Assembly: GCA_949840605.1 (NCBI GenBank)
Contig: CATKXN010000150.1
Span: 1 to 6,568, forward strand
Reading direction: 5' to 3'
DNA: 6,568 nt
Source: an uncultured Alistipes sp.
GTDB taxonomy: Bacteria > Bacteroidota > Bacteroidia > Bacteroidales > Rikenellaceae
The notes below the pieces were generated by a model, which saw only the letters and a program-made list of their open reading frames with translations, searched no databases and was not told the DNA's origin. The translations under genes were made by a program, and so were the position numbers. Below, piece after piece: positions 1 through 6,008 of the stretch; within the stretch, counting starts at the first letter, position 1; every line of letters begins with the position of its first letter.

Positions 1-421
1 CGACGAGCCACTGCCCGGCCTTCGGGATGAAAGCGATGAGCGACCGCACATTGCTTTTCTGGAGCAGGTCGTATCCGGTTTTCTGCTGAATGAGGTCGGC
101 GACGTGCTTCACGGGAGTCAGGATCGTGTCGGGATCGAGCGCGACGGCCTGGATCTTGTCGACGACCATCCAGACGATCAGGCTGATCGGGATCAGGAAG
201 AAGAGCACCGACTCGCCCAGCAGCAGCGAAGCCGCGAGACTCCGCCGCCATCCCCGCCGTTCGCTCAGATACCACATCTGCCGCCGCAGCAGCACGTAGA
301 TCGTGACGGCGCCCAGCAGCCCCCCCAGGAAGGGCGTCAGCTCGATGAAGATCGTCACGCCCAGTCCCGCGATCAGGATGAAAAGCGAGTAATGCCAGTA
401 TTTTTCCCGGGTCGAAAGCAT
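1..421 (-). CDS. AI-2E family transporter (UPF0118), N-terminal part, cut by window edge
   Basis: This is the first 140 residues of an integral inner-membrane protein; the C-terminal part lies outside the window. It starts MLSTREKYWHYS. Hydrophobic segments lie at about residues 12-28, 30-45 and 61-87, separated by a basic stretch around 46-60 with RRQMWYL and ERRGWRR. A soluble-looking segment begins near residue 88. This order, a helical hairpin, a basic loop, a long third helix and then an extracytoplasmic region, fits the N-terminal half of the AI-2E/PerM/YdiK family, usually about 350 residues long. Family members export or exchange small solutes; the autoinducer-2 name comes from E. coli TqsA and should not be taken as the substrate here. 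The ATG at 421 was chosen because the membrane pattern begins right after it. No Shine-Dalgarno sequence is visible, which is normal for Bacteroidetes. It is divergent from the receptor gene. The family call rests on residue pattern only. Confidence 0.75.
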   Translation of the reverse strand, partial: MLSTREKYWHYSLFILIAGLGVTIFIELTPFLGGLLGAVTIYVLLRRQMWYLSERRGWRRSLAASLLLGESVLFFLIPISLIVWMVVDKIQAVALDPDTILTPVKHVADLIQQKTGYDLLQKSNVRSLIAFIPKAGQWLV

Positions 422-512
422 ACCCCGCCCAGCGCAAGTTACGTGCCGCAAGCCTCCGGAGCCGGTTCTGCAAATTATTGAGGTATTGTCGGATAAAAAT
501 CGCGGTATTCTG

Positions 513-543
513 TTGCGGCGCAAAAATATTTGATTTATATTTG
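513..543 (+). promoter_or_regulatory. Promoter of the receptor leader (TTG / TATATTTG)
   Basis: TATATTTG at 536-543 matches TAnnTTTG perfectly. TTG at 513-515 lies 20 nt upstream, the usual spacing for the -33 element of the Bacteroidetes primary sigma factor. Transcription would begin at about 547-551. That gives the receptor gene at 748 an untranslated leader of about 200 nt. No other consensus box was found between here and the receptor start. Confidence 0.6.
521..528 (-). promoter_or_regulatory. Possible -7 box for the AI-2E family gene
   Basis: Read on the minus strand, this is TATTTTTG, a perfect match to the Bacteroidetes TAnnTTTG element. It would give a leader of roughly 90 nt before the ATG at 421. 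The -33 side is only T-rich (TTTT about 22 nt upstream), not a clean TTTG. A weaker alternative, TAATTTG at 477-471, lies closer to the gene. Confidence 0.4.
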
Positions 544-547
544 TGCC

Positions 548-649
548 ATGAAAATTATGGTTGGCATCGTCCAGATATCGGCTTGTCGTAAATCCGGGTA
601 TCATCGCAGCATGGTTTCCGTGCAGCGAAAGGAGAGGTACACAGTATAG
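548..649 (+). CDS. Possible 33-codon leader ORF upstream of the receptor
   Basis: An ATG sits only four bases after the TATATTTG box and opens a 33-codon frame that starts MKIMVGIVQISA, is basic in its second half, and ends in TAG at 647-649. It would be translated from a leaderless or nearly leaderless transcript. The peptide is not recognised, has no clear domain and contains rarer codons such as AGG, ATA and GTA. It could be a regulatory leader peptide, a chance frame or a decayed gene start. The only support is its position and its ATG-AAA start. It ends five bases before the hairpin at 654. Confidence 0.2.
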   Translation: MKIMVGIVQISACRKSGYHRSMVSVQRKERYTV

Positions 650-653
650 AGAA

Positions 654-683
654 GAGGGATATTCCTGCAATGGAATGTCCCTC
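654..683 (+). promoter_or_regulatory. Strong leader hairpin (12-bp stem) before the receptor gene
   Basis: The arms 654-665 (GAGGGATATTCC) and 672-683 (GGAATGTCCCTC) pair over all 12 positions, with one U-G wobble, around the six-base loop TGCAAT. The next bases are GACGCTTTTACACC, so there is no immediate U-run and it is a poor intrinsic terminator as it stands. It lies 64 bases before the receptor ATG. As RNA it could affect stability, attenuation or ribosome access. As DNA it is also a 30-bp dyad that a dimeric regulator could bind. A smaller hairpin lies just upstream (GCATGG 609-614 with CCGTGC 618-623, loop TTT). Confidence 0.55.
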
Positions 684-747
684 GACGCTTTTACACCATC
701 GGTCAAACACAAACAACCCTTTAATATCAATTAAATCCAACAAGTGT

Positions 748-3700
748 ATGAAGAAACTTTTTCTACTCATGCTCACGATTTTCGCCTATTGCGCCGTGAA
801 CGCGCAGGTGACGACGTCGGGAATGAACGGTACGGTAGTCGACCAGAACGGACAGCCGCTCGTCGGCGCCACGGTCGTCGCCGTCCACACCCCTTCGGGT
901 ACGCAGTACGGTGCGGTGACCGACAAGAACGGTAACTACAACCTCCAGGGCCTGCGTACGGGCGGTCCCTACTCGGTGACCTTCTCGTTCGTAGGCTACC
1001 AGTCGGTCGAGTTCCCGGGACTGATGCTGTCGCTGGGCCAGACCCTCAAGCGCGACGCGTTCCTCAAGGACAGCCAGGAGATCGAAGCCGTGGTCGTCAA
1101 GGCCGACGGCAAGAACAGTTCGATGAACGTCAACCGCGCGGGCGCCGTCACCAGCATCTCCAATGAGCAGATCGAGCTGATGCCTACGGTGAACCGCAGC
1201 ATGAACGACATCATGAAACTCACGCCGCAGGCTTCGTCGACCACGTCGGGCCTGGCCATCGGCGGCGGCAACTACCGCCAGTCGTACGTAACGGTCGACG
1301 GCGCCGCATTCAACAACATGTTCGGTATCGGCGGCAACCTGCCCGCAGGCGGCTCGCCCATCTCGCTCGACGCACTGGAGCAGGTTTCGGTATCGGTAAC
1401 CCCCTTCGACGTGCGCCAGAGCGGTTTCACGGGCGGCGCCATCAACGCCGTCACCAAATCGGGCACCAACGACCTGAAGGTTGCAGCATACCTCTATTCC
1501 AAGAGCGACCAGCTCCAGGGCGACAAATACGACGGCGGCAAGCTGTCGCTGAGCGAGATGCGCGACAACACGCTCGGATTCAGCATCGGCGCCCCGATCA
1601 TCAAGAACAAGCTCTTCGTGTTCGCCAACTTCGAGCGCGAATGGAACACCACTCCGGGCAACTCGCGCCTGGCACGTACCAGCGACGGTCAGGATTTCGG
1701 CGGCAATTCGCAATACAACCGTCCGCTGGCCTCGAAACTCGACGAGATGAGCCAGTTCCTGATCGACAAATACGGTTACGATCCCGGCGCCTATCAGGAC
1801 TATTCGGTGAAGATCCCCGGATACAAACTCATGGCCCGCGTAGACTGGAACATCAGCCGCAACCACGCGCTCAACGTGCGTTTCAGCCGGACCCAGAACA
1901 AGTATTCGTCGGCTCCGTCGTCGTCGATCTCCCCGCTCGATGCCAGCAAGGTATATGACAAAGACACTTACGGCCGCACCTCGAACTACGCCATGTATTT
2001 CCAGAATTCGCGCTACTACCAGGAGCAGAATTTCACGTCGGTAGCCGCCGAGCTGAACTCGCGCTTCCTCGACAGCCGTCTGACCAACACGCTGCGCTAC
2101 ACCTACTCGCACCAGTACGAGCCGCGCAGCTACGACGGCGGCATCTTCCCGACGGTGGATATTCTGGAACCTACGGACAAAGGCGTCAGCGCCCTGTACG
2201 CTTCGTTCGGCCTCGATCCCTTCACCGAGGGCAACCTCCGCGAAGTGTCGACCCACATCGTGACCGACGAAATCGGCTACACGATCGGCAAAAACCGCCT
2301 GGTGGCCGGTCTGCAGTTCGAGCACAACTTCACGACCAACGGCTACCAGCAGGGCGGCGCAGGCTATTATGTTTACGAAAGCTGGGACGACTTCAAGAAC
2401 GACAAAGCTCCGCTGGCGTTCCGTATCGCCCACGGCAACAACGATGACCTGGCACAGGCCTATCCTTCGTTTACCCATATGCAGTATTCGATCTACCTGC
2501 AGGACGAAATCAGCTTCAGCGAGCGATTCAAGGCAACCGTCGGCGTACGTTTCGAGATTCCGGTCTATCCGTCGATCTCCGACAACGAGAACAAGGACTT
2601 CACGCAGGCTTTCGCCGACCACGGCGGCTACAAGACCTCGGACATGCCCAAAGCACGCCTGTCGGTGGCTCCCCGCGTAGGTTTCAACTGGGACATGACC
2701 GGCGAGCGCAAATACATCCTCCGCGGAGGTACGGGTATCTTCACCGGCCGCCTGCCGTTCGTATGGCTCGTATCGGTTGCCGGAAACAGTAACTGCATCC
2801 AGAACGGACTTACGCTTTACAGAGATGACCCCGAACGGAACAGAGAGATGCCCTCGTTCCATACCAATGTGGGCGACATGTTGAAGGATGTTTACGGAGG
2901 GGAGCCTTTCCACAAGGAGGAACTGGCAGCCAATACGTCGCCGACCATCCTGGACAAGAAGCTCAAAATGCCGTCGACCTGGAAAACCTCGCTGGCGCTG
3001 GACCTCAAACTGCCGGGCGACGTCAACCTCAATATCGAGGGTATCTACAACAAGGACATCAATTCGGTGACCGTCAAGAAACTCGGCATGGTCGAGAAAG
3101 AGGGCGGCATCCGGCTTCCGGGCGAACCCGAAGCACGTGCCTACTGGGAGAGCCAGAACATTAAGAACAAGGAGGGCAAGACCATCAACCCCTATCTGAT
3201 CACCAACACCGACGACGTGGACGGATACTACGCTTCGATCTCGGCACAGGTGTCCAAGAACTGGGGCTTCGGTCTGTCGGTAATGGCGGCCTACACCTAT
3301 TCGAGCGCCAAGAACGTGATCGACGGCATCGGCGACCAGGTGACCTCGGCATTCAGCACCAACACGTTCAACAAAAACGGTTCGAACGTGCCCGAAACCG
3401 GATTCGCTTCCTACGTATCGCCCCACCGCATTCTGCTCAACGTAGGTTACCGTCTCGCCCAGAAGAACGGCGCTTCGAATTTCGGTCTTTATTACGAGGC
3501 CAGCCAGCTCGGCTACATCGGCAGCTACTCCTACTCGCGCTATTCCTATACGATGTACGTGCAGAGCGGAAAGTATCAGAACGCAGTGACCAACGACCGC
3601 GGCGCCGTCAACCTGCTCTACATCCCGACCCGCAGCGAGCTCGACAAGATGCCGTTCGCGGACAACGAGAACAAGGAGGCGTTCTGGAACTTCATCCAGA

Positions 3701-4029
3701 AGGACAGCTACCTCTCCGAGCACATCGGCGAATATTCCAAGCGCGGAGGAGCTGTTATGCCGTGGCACCACACGCTGAACTTCCGCTTCTCGCAGGATTT
3801 CTACGTCAACGTCAAGGGCAAGCGCAACACGATCTCCCTCGGCCTCGACGTCACCAACCTGGCCAACATGCTCAACCGCAACTGGGGTAACATCAAGCGC
3901 ATGAACACCAGCTCGATCCTGGCATGGGACGGCACCAACTACAAGTTCACCGCTCCCAAATGGTCGAAGTACGCCAGCACGGTATCGACCTGGTCGGCGA
4001 TGTTCAGCATCCGCTACACCTTCAACTAA
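748..4029 (+). CDS. Oar-like TonB-dependent outer-membrane receptor
   Basis: A 1093-residue outer-membrane receptor expected to take up a bulky ligand using energy from TonB-ExbBD. Residues 1-19 are a signal peptide (MKKLFLL, hydrophobic core, cleavage likely after VNA). Residues about 24-110 form a carboxypeptidase-regulatory-like beta-sandwich, with GTVVDQNGQPLVGATV and the later NGNYNLQGL and VGYQS. The plug follows at about 125-242, with YVTVDG near 180-185 and FTGGAINAVTKSGTN at 227-241. The rest is a long beta-barrel rich in aromatic and Asn/Ser/Tyr loops, ending in SIRYTFN with the aromatic terminus typical of barrels. The order fits the Oar-like group more than classic SusC, and no SusD gene adjoins it. 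The ATG at 748 was chosen over an in-frame ATG at 670 because the signal peptide begins there and the earlier ATG lies inside a leader hairpin. The ligand cannot be inferred. AGA codons occur only twice, close together near residues 692-699. Confidence 0.9.
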   Translation: MKKLFLLMLTIFAYCAVNAQVTTSGMNGTVVDQNGQPLVGATVVAVHTPSGTQYGAVTDKNGNYNLQGLRTGGPYSVTFSFVGYQSVEFPGLMLSLGQTLKRDAFLKDSQEIEAVVVKADGKNSSMNVNRAGAVTSISNEQIELMPTVNRSMNDIMKLTPQASSTTSGLAIGGGNYRQSYVTVDGAAFNNMFGIGGNLPAGGSPISLDALEQVSVSVTPFDVRQSGFTGGAINAVTKSGTNDLKVAAYLYSKSDQLQGDKYDGGKLSLSEMRDNTLGFSIGAPIIKNKLFVFANFEREWNTTPGNSRLARTSDGQDFGGNSQYNRPLASKLDEMSQFLIDKYGYDPGAYQDYSVKIPGYKLMARVDWNISRNHALNVRFSRTQNKYSSAPSSSISPLDASKVYDKDTYGRTSNYAMYFQNSRYYQEQNFTSVAAELNSRFLDSRLTNTLRYTYSHQYEPRSYDGGIFPTVDILEPTDKGVSALYASFGLDPFTEGNLREVSTHIVTDEIGYTIGKNRLVAGLQFEHNFTTNGYQQGGAGYYVYESWDDFKNDKAPLAFRIAHGNNDDLAQAYPSFTHMQYSIYLQDEISFSERFKATVGVRFEIPVYPSISDNENKDFTQAFADHGGYKTSDMPKARLSVAPRVGFNWDMTGERKYILRGGTGIFTGRLPFVWLVSVAGNSNCIQNGLTLYRDDPERNREMPSFHTNVGDMLKDVYGGEPFHKEELAANTSPTILDKKLKMPSTWKTSLALDLKLPGDVNLNIEGIYNKDINSVTVKKLGMVEKEGGIRLPGEPEARAYWESQNIKNKEGKTINPYLITNTDDVDGYYASISAQVSKNWGFGLSVMAAYTYSSAKNVIDGIGDQVTSAFSTNTFNKNGSNVPETGFASYVSPHRILLNVGYRLAQKNGASNFGLYYEASQLGYIGSYSYSRYSYTMYVQSGKYQNAVTNDRGAVNLLYIPTRSELDKMPFADNENKEAFWNFIQKDSYLSEHIGEYSKRGGAVMPWHHTLNFRFSQDFYVNVKGKRNTISLGLDVTNLANMLNRNWGNIKRMNTSSILAWDGTNYKFTAPKWSKYASTVSTWSAMFSIRYTFN

Positions 4030-4050
4030 TCCTTCGGGATCGCATACGAC

Positions 4051-4089
4051 AAATGAGGGCCGGTTTTCACCGGCCCTCATTTATTTATT
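4051..4089. terminator. Hairpin terminator shared by convergent genes
   Basis: Arms 4051-4064 and 4069-4082 pair perfectly over 14 bp (AAATGAGGGCCGGT against ACCGGCCCTCATTT) around the loop TTTC. On the plus strand the T-rich ATTTATT follows, so it should stop transcription from the receptor gene, whose stop is 21 bases upstream. On the minus strand the arm ends in TTT followed by GTCG, a weaker tail. It lies between the stop codons of the receptor (4029) and the HAD gene (4098), so it probably serves both. Confidence 0.85.
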
Positions 4090-4097
4090 GCATCCGA

Positions 4098-4685
4098 TTA
4101 CAGCAGCCGCCTCCGCAAGGCATCGCATGCGGACTCGGGATCGCGGTGGTCGAAGAGGAAACCGTGGATGCCGAGGGCGGCGGCCGCCTCGATATTGGCT
4201 TCGCGGTCATCGATGAAAAGCGTCTCCGAAGGCGTCAGGCCGTAGCGTTCGAGCAGGATTTCGTAAATGCGCGGCTCGGGTTTCACGGTGTGTTCCTCGC
4301 ACGAAACGACCTCGCCGTCGAAAAGCCCGTAGACGGGAAATCGGCGCAGGAATTCGATGAACTCGCGCGACATGTTCGAAAGCACATAGAGCTTATACCC
4401 CGCGGCTTTGAGGTCACGGACGAGGCGTTCGGTGGGTTTCACGGGCTCCTGCAGGTCGATGGCCAGCTGCAGGACCGCGGAGCAGGTCTCCACGGACCGT
4501 CCGGTCATTCGGCTGATGGTGGCAGTCACCTCTGCGAGCGTCGAGGTGCCGCGGTCGTACTCCTCCCAGAAGAACGGCATCCGCGGAGCGCGGAGAAAAC
4601 TGAAAAATTCAATCAACTCGGGAGTGCACTTGCTTTTATCTCGGGCGAACAGCACGCCGCCCAGGTCGAAAACGATGTTTTTCAT
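4098..4685 (-). CDS. HAD-superfamily hydrolase (subfamily IA, YihX-like)
   Basis: A 195-residue cytoplasmic hydrolase, most likely a phosphatase acting on a small phosphorylated metabolite. All four HAD motifs are visible: motif I FDLGGVLF with the nucleophile Asp7; motif II VLSNMS with Ser103; motif III around Lys135 in VKPEPRIY; motif IV LFIDDREAN with Asp159 and Asp160, which bind magnesium. The cap is the short helical kind, at about residues 16-85. Length and pattern match E. coli YihX, an alpha-glucose-1-phosphate phosphatase, but the substrate here cannot be read from sequence. The position two after the nucleophile is Gly9 rather than the general-acid Asp of many family members; YihX shares this. 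The ATG at 4685 was chosen over an upstream in-frame ATG at 4793 because motif I must lie at the N-terminus and the extra 36 residues span the promoter. It is convergent with the receptor and divergent from yhiM. Confidence 0.88.
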   Translation of the reverse strand: MKNIVFDLGGVLFARDKSKCTPELIEFFSFLRAPRMPFFWEEYDRGTSTLAEVTATISRMTGRSVETCSAVLQLAIDLQEPVKPTERLVRDLKAAGYKLYVLSNMSREFIEFLRRFPVYGLFDGEVVSCEEHTVKPEPRIYEILLERYGLTPSETLFIDDREANIEAAAALGIHGFLFDHRDPESACDALRRRLL

Positions 4686-4689
4686 GCCG

Positions 4690-4721
4690 TAAAGATAGTG
4701 CAAGCCGGGCGCAAAACCAAA
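4690..4721 (-). promoter_or_regulatory. Promoter of the HAD hydrolase gene (TTTG-N20-TATCTTTA)
   Basis: On the minus strand TTTG (4721-4718) is followed after exactly 20 bases by TATCTTTA (4697-4690), seven of eight matches to TAnnTTTG. Only four bases, CGGC, separate the -7 box from the ATG at 4685. The transcript would therefore start at or just before the start codon and be leaderless or nearly so. Confidence 0.65.
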
Positions 4722-4784
4722 CTCGTTCGTATTTTGCCGGAGCTTGGTGCGGGATTTGCATGGGCTCCGAAAAACTTTATCGCT

Positions 4785-5831
4785 ATGAATCACGGTATAA
4801 GCATTCTATTCCGGGCCATTCCGCTCGCCATGGCCGCCTTCTGTTTCGCATACGGAGCCTACATCTTTTCAGCCGGGACCGACACGGCGCGCCTTACGGC
4901 GGGTCCCGTTGTCTTCTACCTCGGAGCGATCTGCATCGCGCTCTACTGCACCGCGGCGACGATCATCCGTCAGATCATCGGGACGTACAGCGAAGCCGCG
5001 AAATACCTTTTCCCGACAATAGCCTACACGTTCGCTCTGCTGACGCTCGTCAGCGGCGCCTTCATCATCAACTCCCAGTGGACCGGGGCGCTGGTCACCG
5101 GGCACGTCGTCTGCGGACTGGGACTTATCACGGCCTGCGTGGCCACGGCGGCCACCTCGTCGACGCGGTTCAGCCTGATCCCCATAAACTCCGCCGACGA
5201 CAGTTTCTCGGTCAACGCCGCAGGATTCACCCGGGCTCAGTCGTCGCTGCTGATCTTCATCGTCACGGCGATCGCCGCCGTGGCCTGGATCTGGTGCATC
5301 CTGCTCTACGTAACCGGAACGCTCCCCGCACACATCGTCGCAGGCAGCGTGATGTTCGGCATCGCCTGCGTCTGCACGTCGCTCATCGCGCTGGTCGCCA
5401 GCATCGCCCGGCAGGCCCGCGGCAGCTACGCGATGTCCGAAAAACGCAAATGGATGGGGCTCGTGCTGACGATGGGTTCGCTGGCGTTCGTGCTGGGGCT
5501 GGTCCTGATCATCGTCTTCCGGGGCGAACCGATCAATTTCGTGGGATTCGTGCTGATCGGACTGGCGCTGATCTGCTGGAGCATCTCGAGCAAGGTGATC
5601 CTGCTGGCGAAAATCTGGCACGCCGACTTTCCGCTTGCCAACCGCATCCCGATCATCCCCGTACTGACGGCCCTGGCGTGTCTGTTCCTCGCGGCGTTCC
5701 TCTACGAGGAGGCCGTCTTCCACACCAAATTCTTCGTCCCGGCCCGCGTGCTGTCGGGCTTCGGAGCCATCTGCTTCACGCTCTACTCCATCGTCTCGAT
5801 CCTCGAAAGCGGAGCCGGCAAAAAAGCATAG
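4785..5831 (+). CDS. yhiM: YhiM-family inner-membrane protein (DUF2776)
   Basis: A 348-residue polytopic inner-membrane protein recognised by its close resemblance to E. coli YhiM along its whole length. Examples are the start MNHGISILFRAIPLAM, the LANRIPIIPV segment (residues 284-293) and the end GAICFTLYSIVSILESG (327-343). Length equals the family norm. Ten membrane segments are apparent, at about 7-29, 37-61, 75-96, 103-124, 151-176, 182-207, 223-246, 249-272, 287-308 and 317-340. Every second helix carries a variant of G-x-V-h-x-G-h-x-h-I-C (at 40, 106, 187, 254 and 320), pointing to five repeats of a two-helix unit. E. coli YhiM has been linked to survival in acid; its biochemical activity is not established, so none is assigned here. 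The ATG at 4785 was chosen by alignment with YhiM's start. No Shine-Dalgarno sequence or convincing TAnnTTTG box lies upstream. It is divergent from the HAD gene with a 99-base gap. Confidence 0.9.
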   Translation: MNHGISILFRAIPLAMAAFCFAYGAYIFSAGTDTARLTAGPVVFYLGAICIALYCTAATIIRQIIGTYSEAAKYLFPTIAYTFALLTLVSGAFIINSQWTGALVTGHVVCGLGLITACVATAATSSTRFSLIPINSADDSFSVNAAGFTRAQSSLLIFIVTAIAAVAWIWCILLYVTGTLPAHIVAGSVMFGIACVCTSLIALVASIARQARGSYAMSEKRKWMGLVLTMGSLAFVLGLVLIIVFRGEPINFVGFVLIGLALICWSISSKVILLAKIWHADFPLANRIPIIPVLTALACLFLAAFLYEEAVFHTKFFVPARVLSGFGAICFTLYSIVSILESGAGKKA

Positions 5832-5872
5832 CCGGACATAACGACATCACGGACAATAAATTATACACGACA

Positions 5873-5907
5873 GGCCGGCGTCTTTTCACGATGCCGGCCG
5901 TTTTTTT
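5873..5907 (+). terminator. Rho-independent terminator of yhiM
   Basis: Arms 5873-5882 (GGCCGGCGTC) and 5890-5899 (GATGCCGGCC) pair over 10 bp with one G-U wobble around a seven-base loop, followed after one G by seven T residues (5901-5907). This is a textbook intrinsic terminator 41 bases after the yhiM stop codon. It insulates yhiM from the sigma-factor gene, so the two are not an operon. Confidence 0.92.
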
Positions 5908-5929
5908 ACGATTTTGTCACGCGAAAGTA

Positions 5930-5961
5930 TTCCGTCTTTGTGAAAAACTTTCTTATCTTTG
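5930..5961 (+). promoter_or_regulatory. Promoter of the ECF sigma factor gene
   Basis: TATCTTTG at 5954-5961 is a perfect TAnnTTTG box 47 bases before the ATG at 6009. The -33 side is weak: at 20-base spacing the sequence is TTCC (5930-5933), while the nearest true TTTG (5937-5940) is only 13 bases away. A weak -33 would fit a gene needing activation or expressed at low level, but that is inference. Confidence 0.6.
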
Positions 5962-6008
5962 AACCGCAGACCGCCGCACGACATGTACGCAAACCCGGAC
6001 AAACGCCC

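Noticed and set aside
654..683. Leader hairpin as a phase-variable invertible promoter
   Set aside because: The inverted repeats are only six bases apart, so no promoter could be carried between them.
670..747. Upstream in-frame start for the receptor (ATG at 670)
   Set aside because: It would put 26 polar residues before a clear signal peptide, and the ATG lies in the loop and arm of the leader hairpin.
544..747. Known riboswitch (such as cobalamin) in the receptor leader
   Set aside because: No recognisable conserved core was seen, and the fold visible by eye is two simple hairpins.
2581..3677. 17-base identical repeat (2581-2597 and 3661-3677) in the receptor gene
   Set aside because: Both copies encode the same short acidic loop motif DNENK with the preferred codons; flanking sequence differs, so it is probably coincidence from codon bias.
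763..4080. 1105-codon open frame antisense to the receptor gene
   Set aside because: It is codon-aligned with the receptor, so its stops could only come from sense TTA, CTA or TCA codons. The strong codon bias avoids these; the frame ends exactly at the CTA codon in the signal peptide (763-765). Its product is Arg/Val/Glu-rich with no domain.
4686..4793. Upstream in-frame start for the HAD hydrolase (ATG at 4793)
   Set aside because: It would overlap the start of yhiM and the HAD promoter, and would displace motif I from its usual N-terminal position.
4869..5723. Antisense frame over yhiM, and a similar one (5886-6551) over the sigma factor
   Set aside because: Both are codon-aligned shadows of strongly biased genes, with low-complexity Arg/Asp/Gly-rich or Val/Leu-rich products.
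3924..5831. 635-codon frame running through the HAD region into yhiM
   Set aside because: The first 287 codons overlap the receptor end and the antisense of the HAD gene. Only the part from the ATG at 4785 matches the YhiM family.
5940..6008. GTG start for the sigma factor
   Set aside because: It lies upstream of the perfect TATCTTTG box, which would then be inside the coding region; the added 23 residues do not resemble the family.
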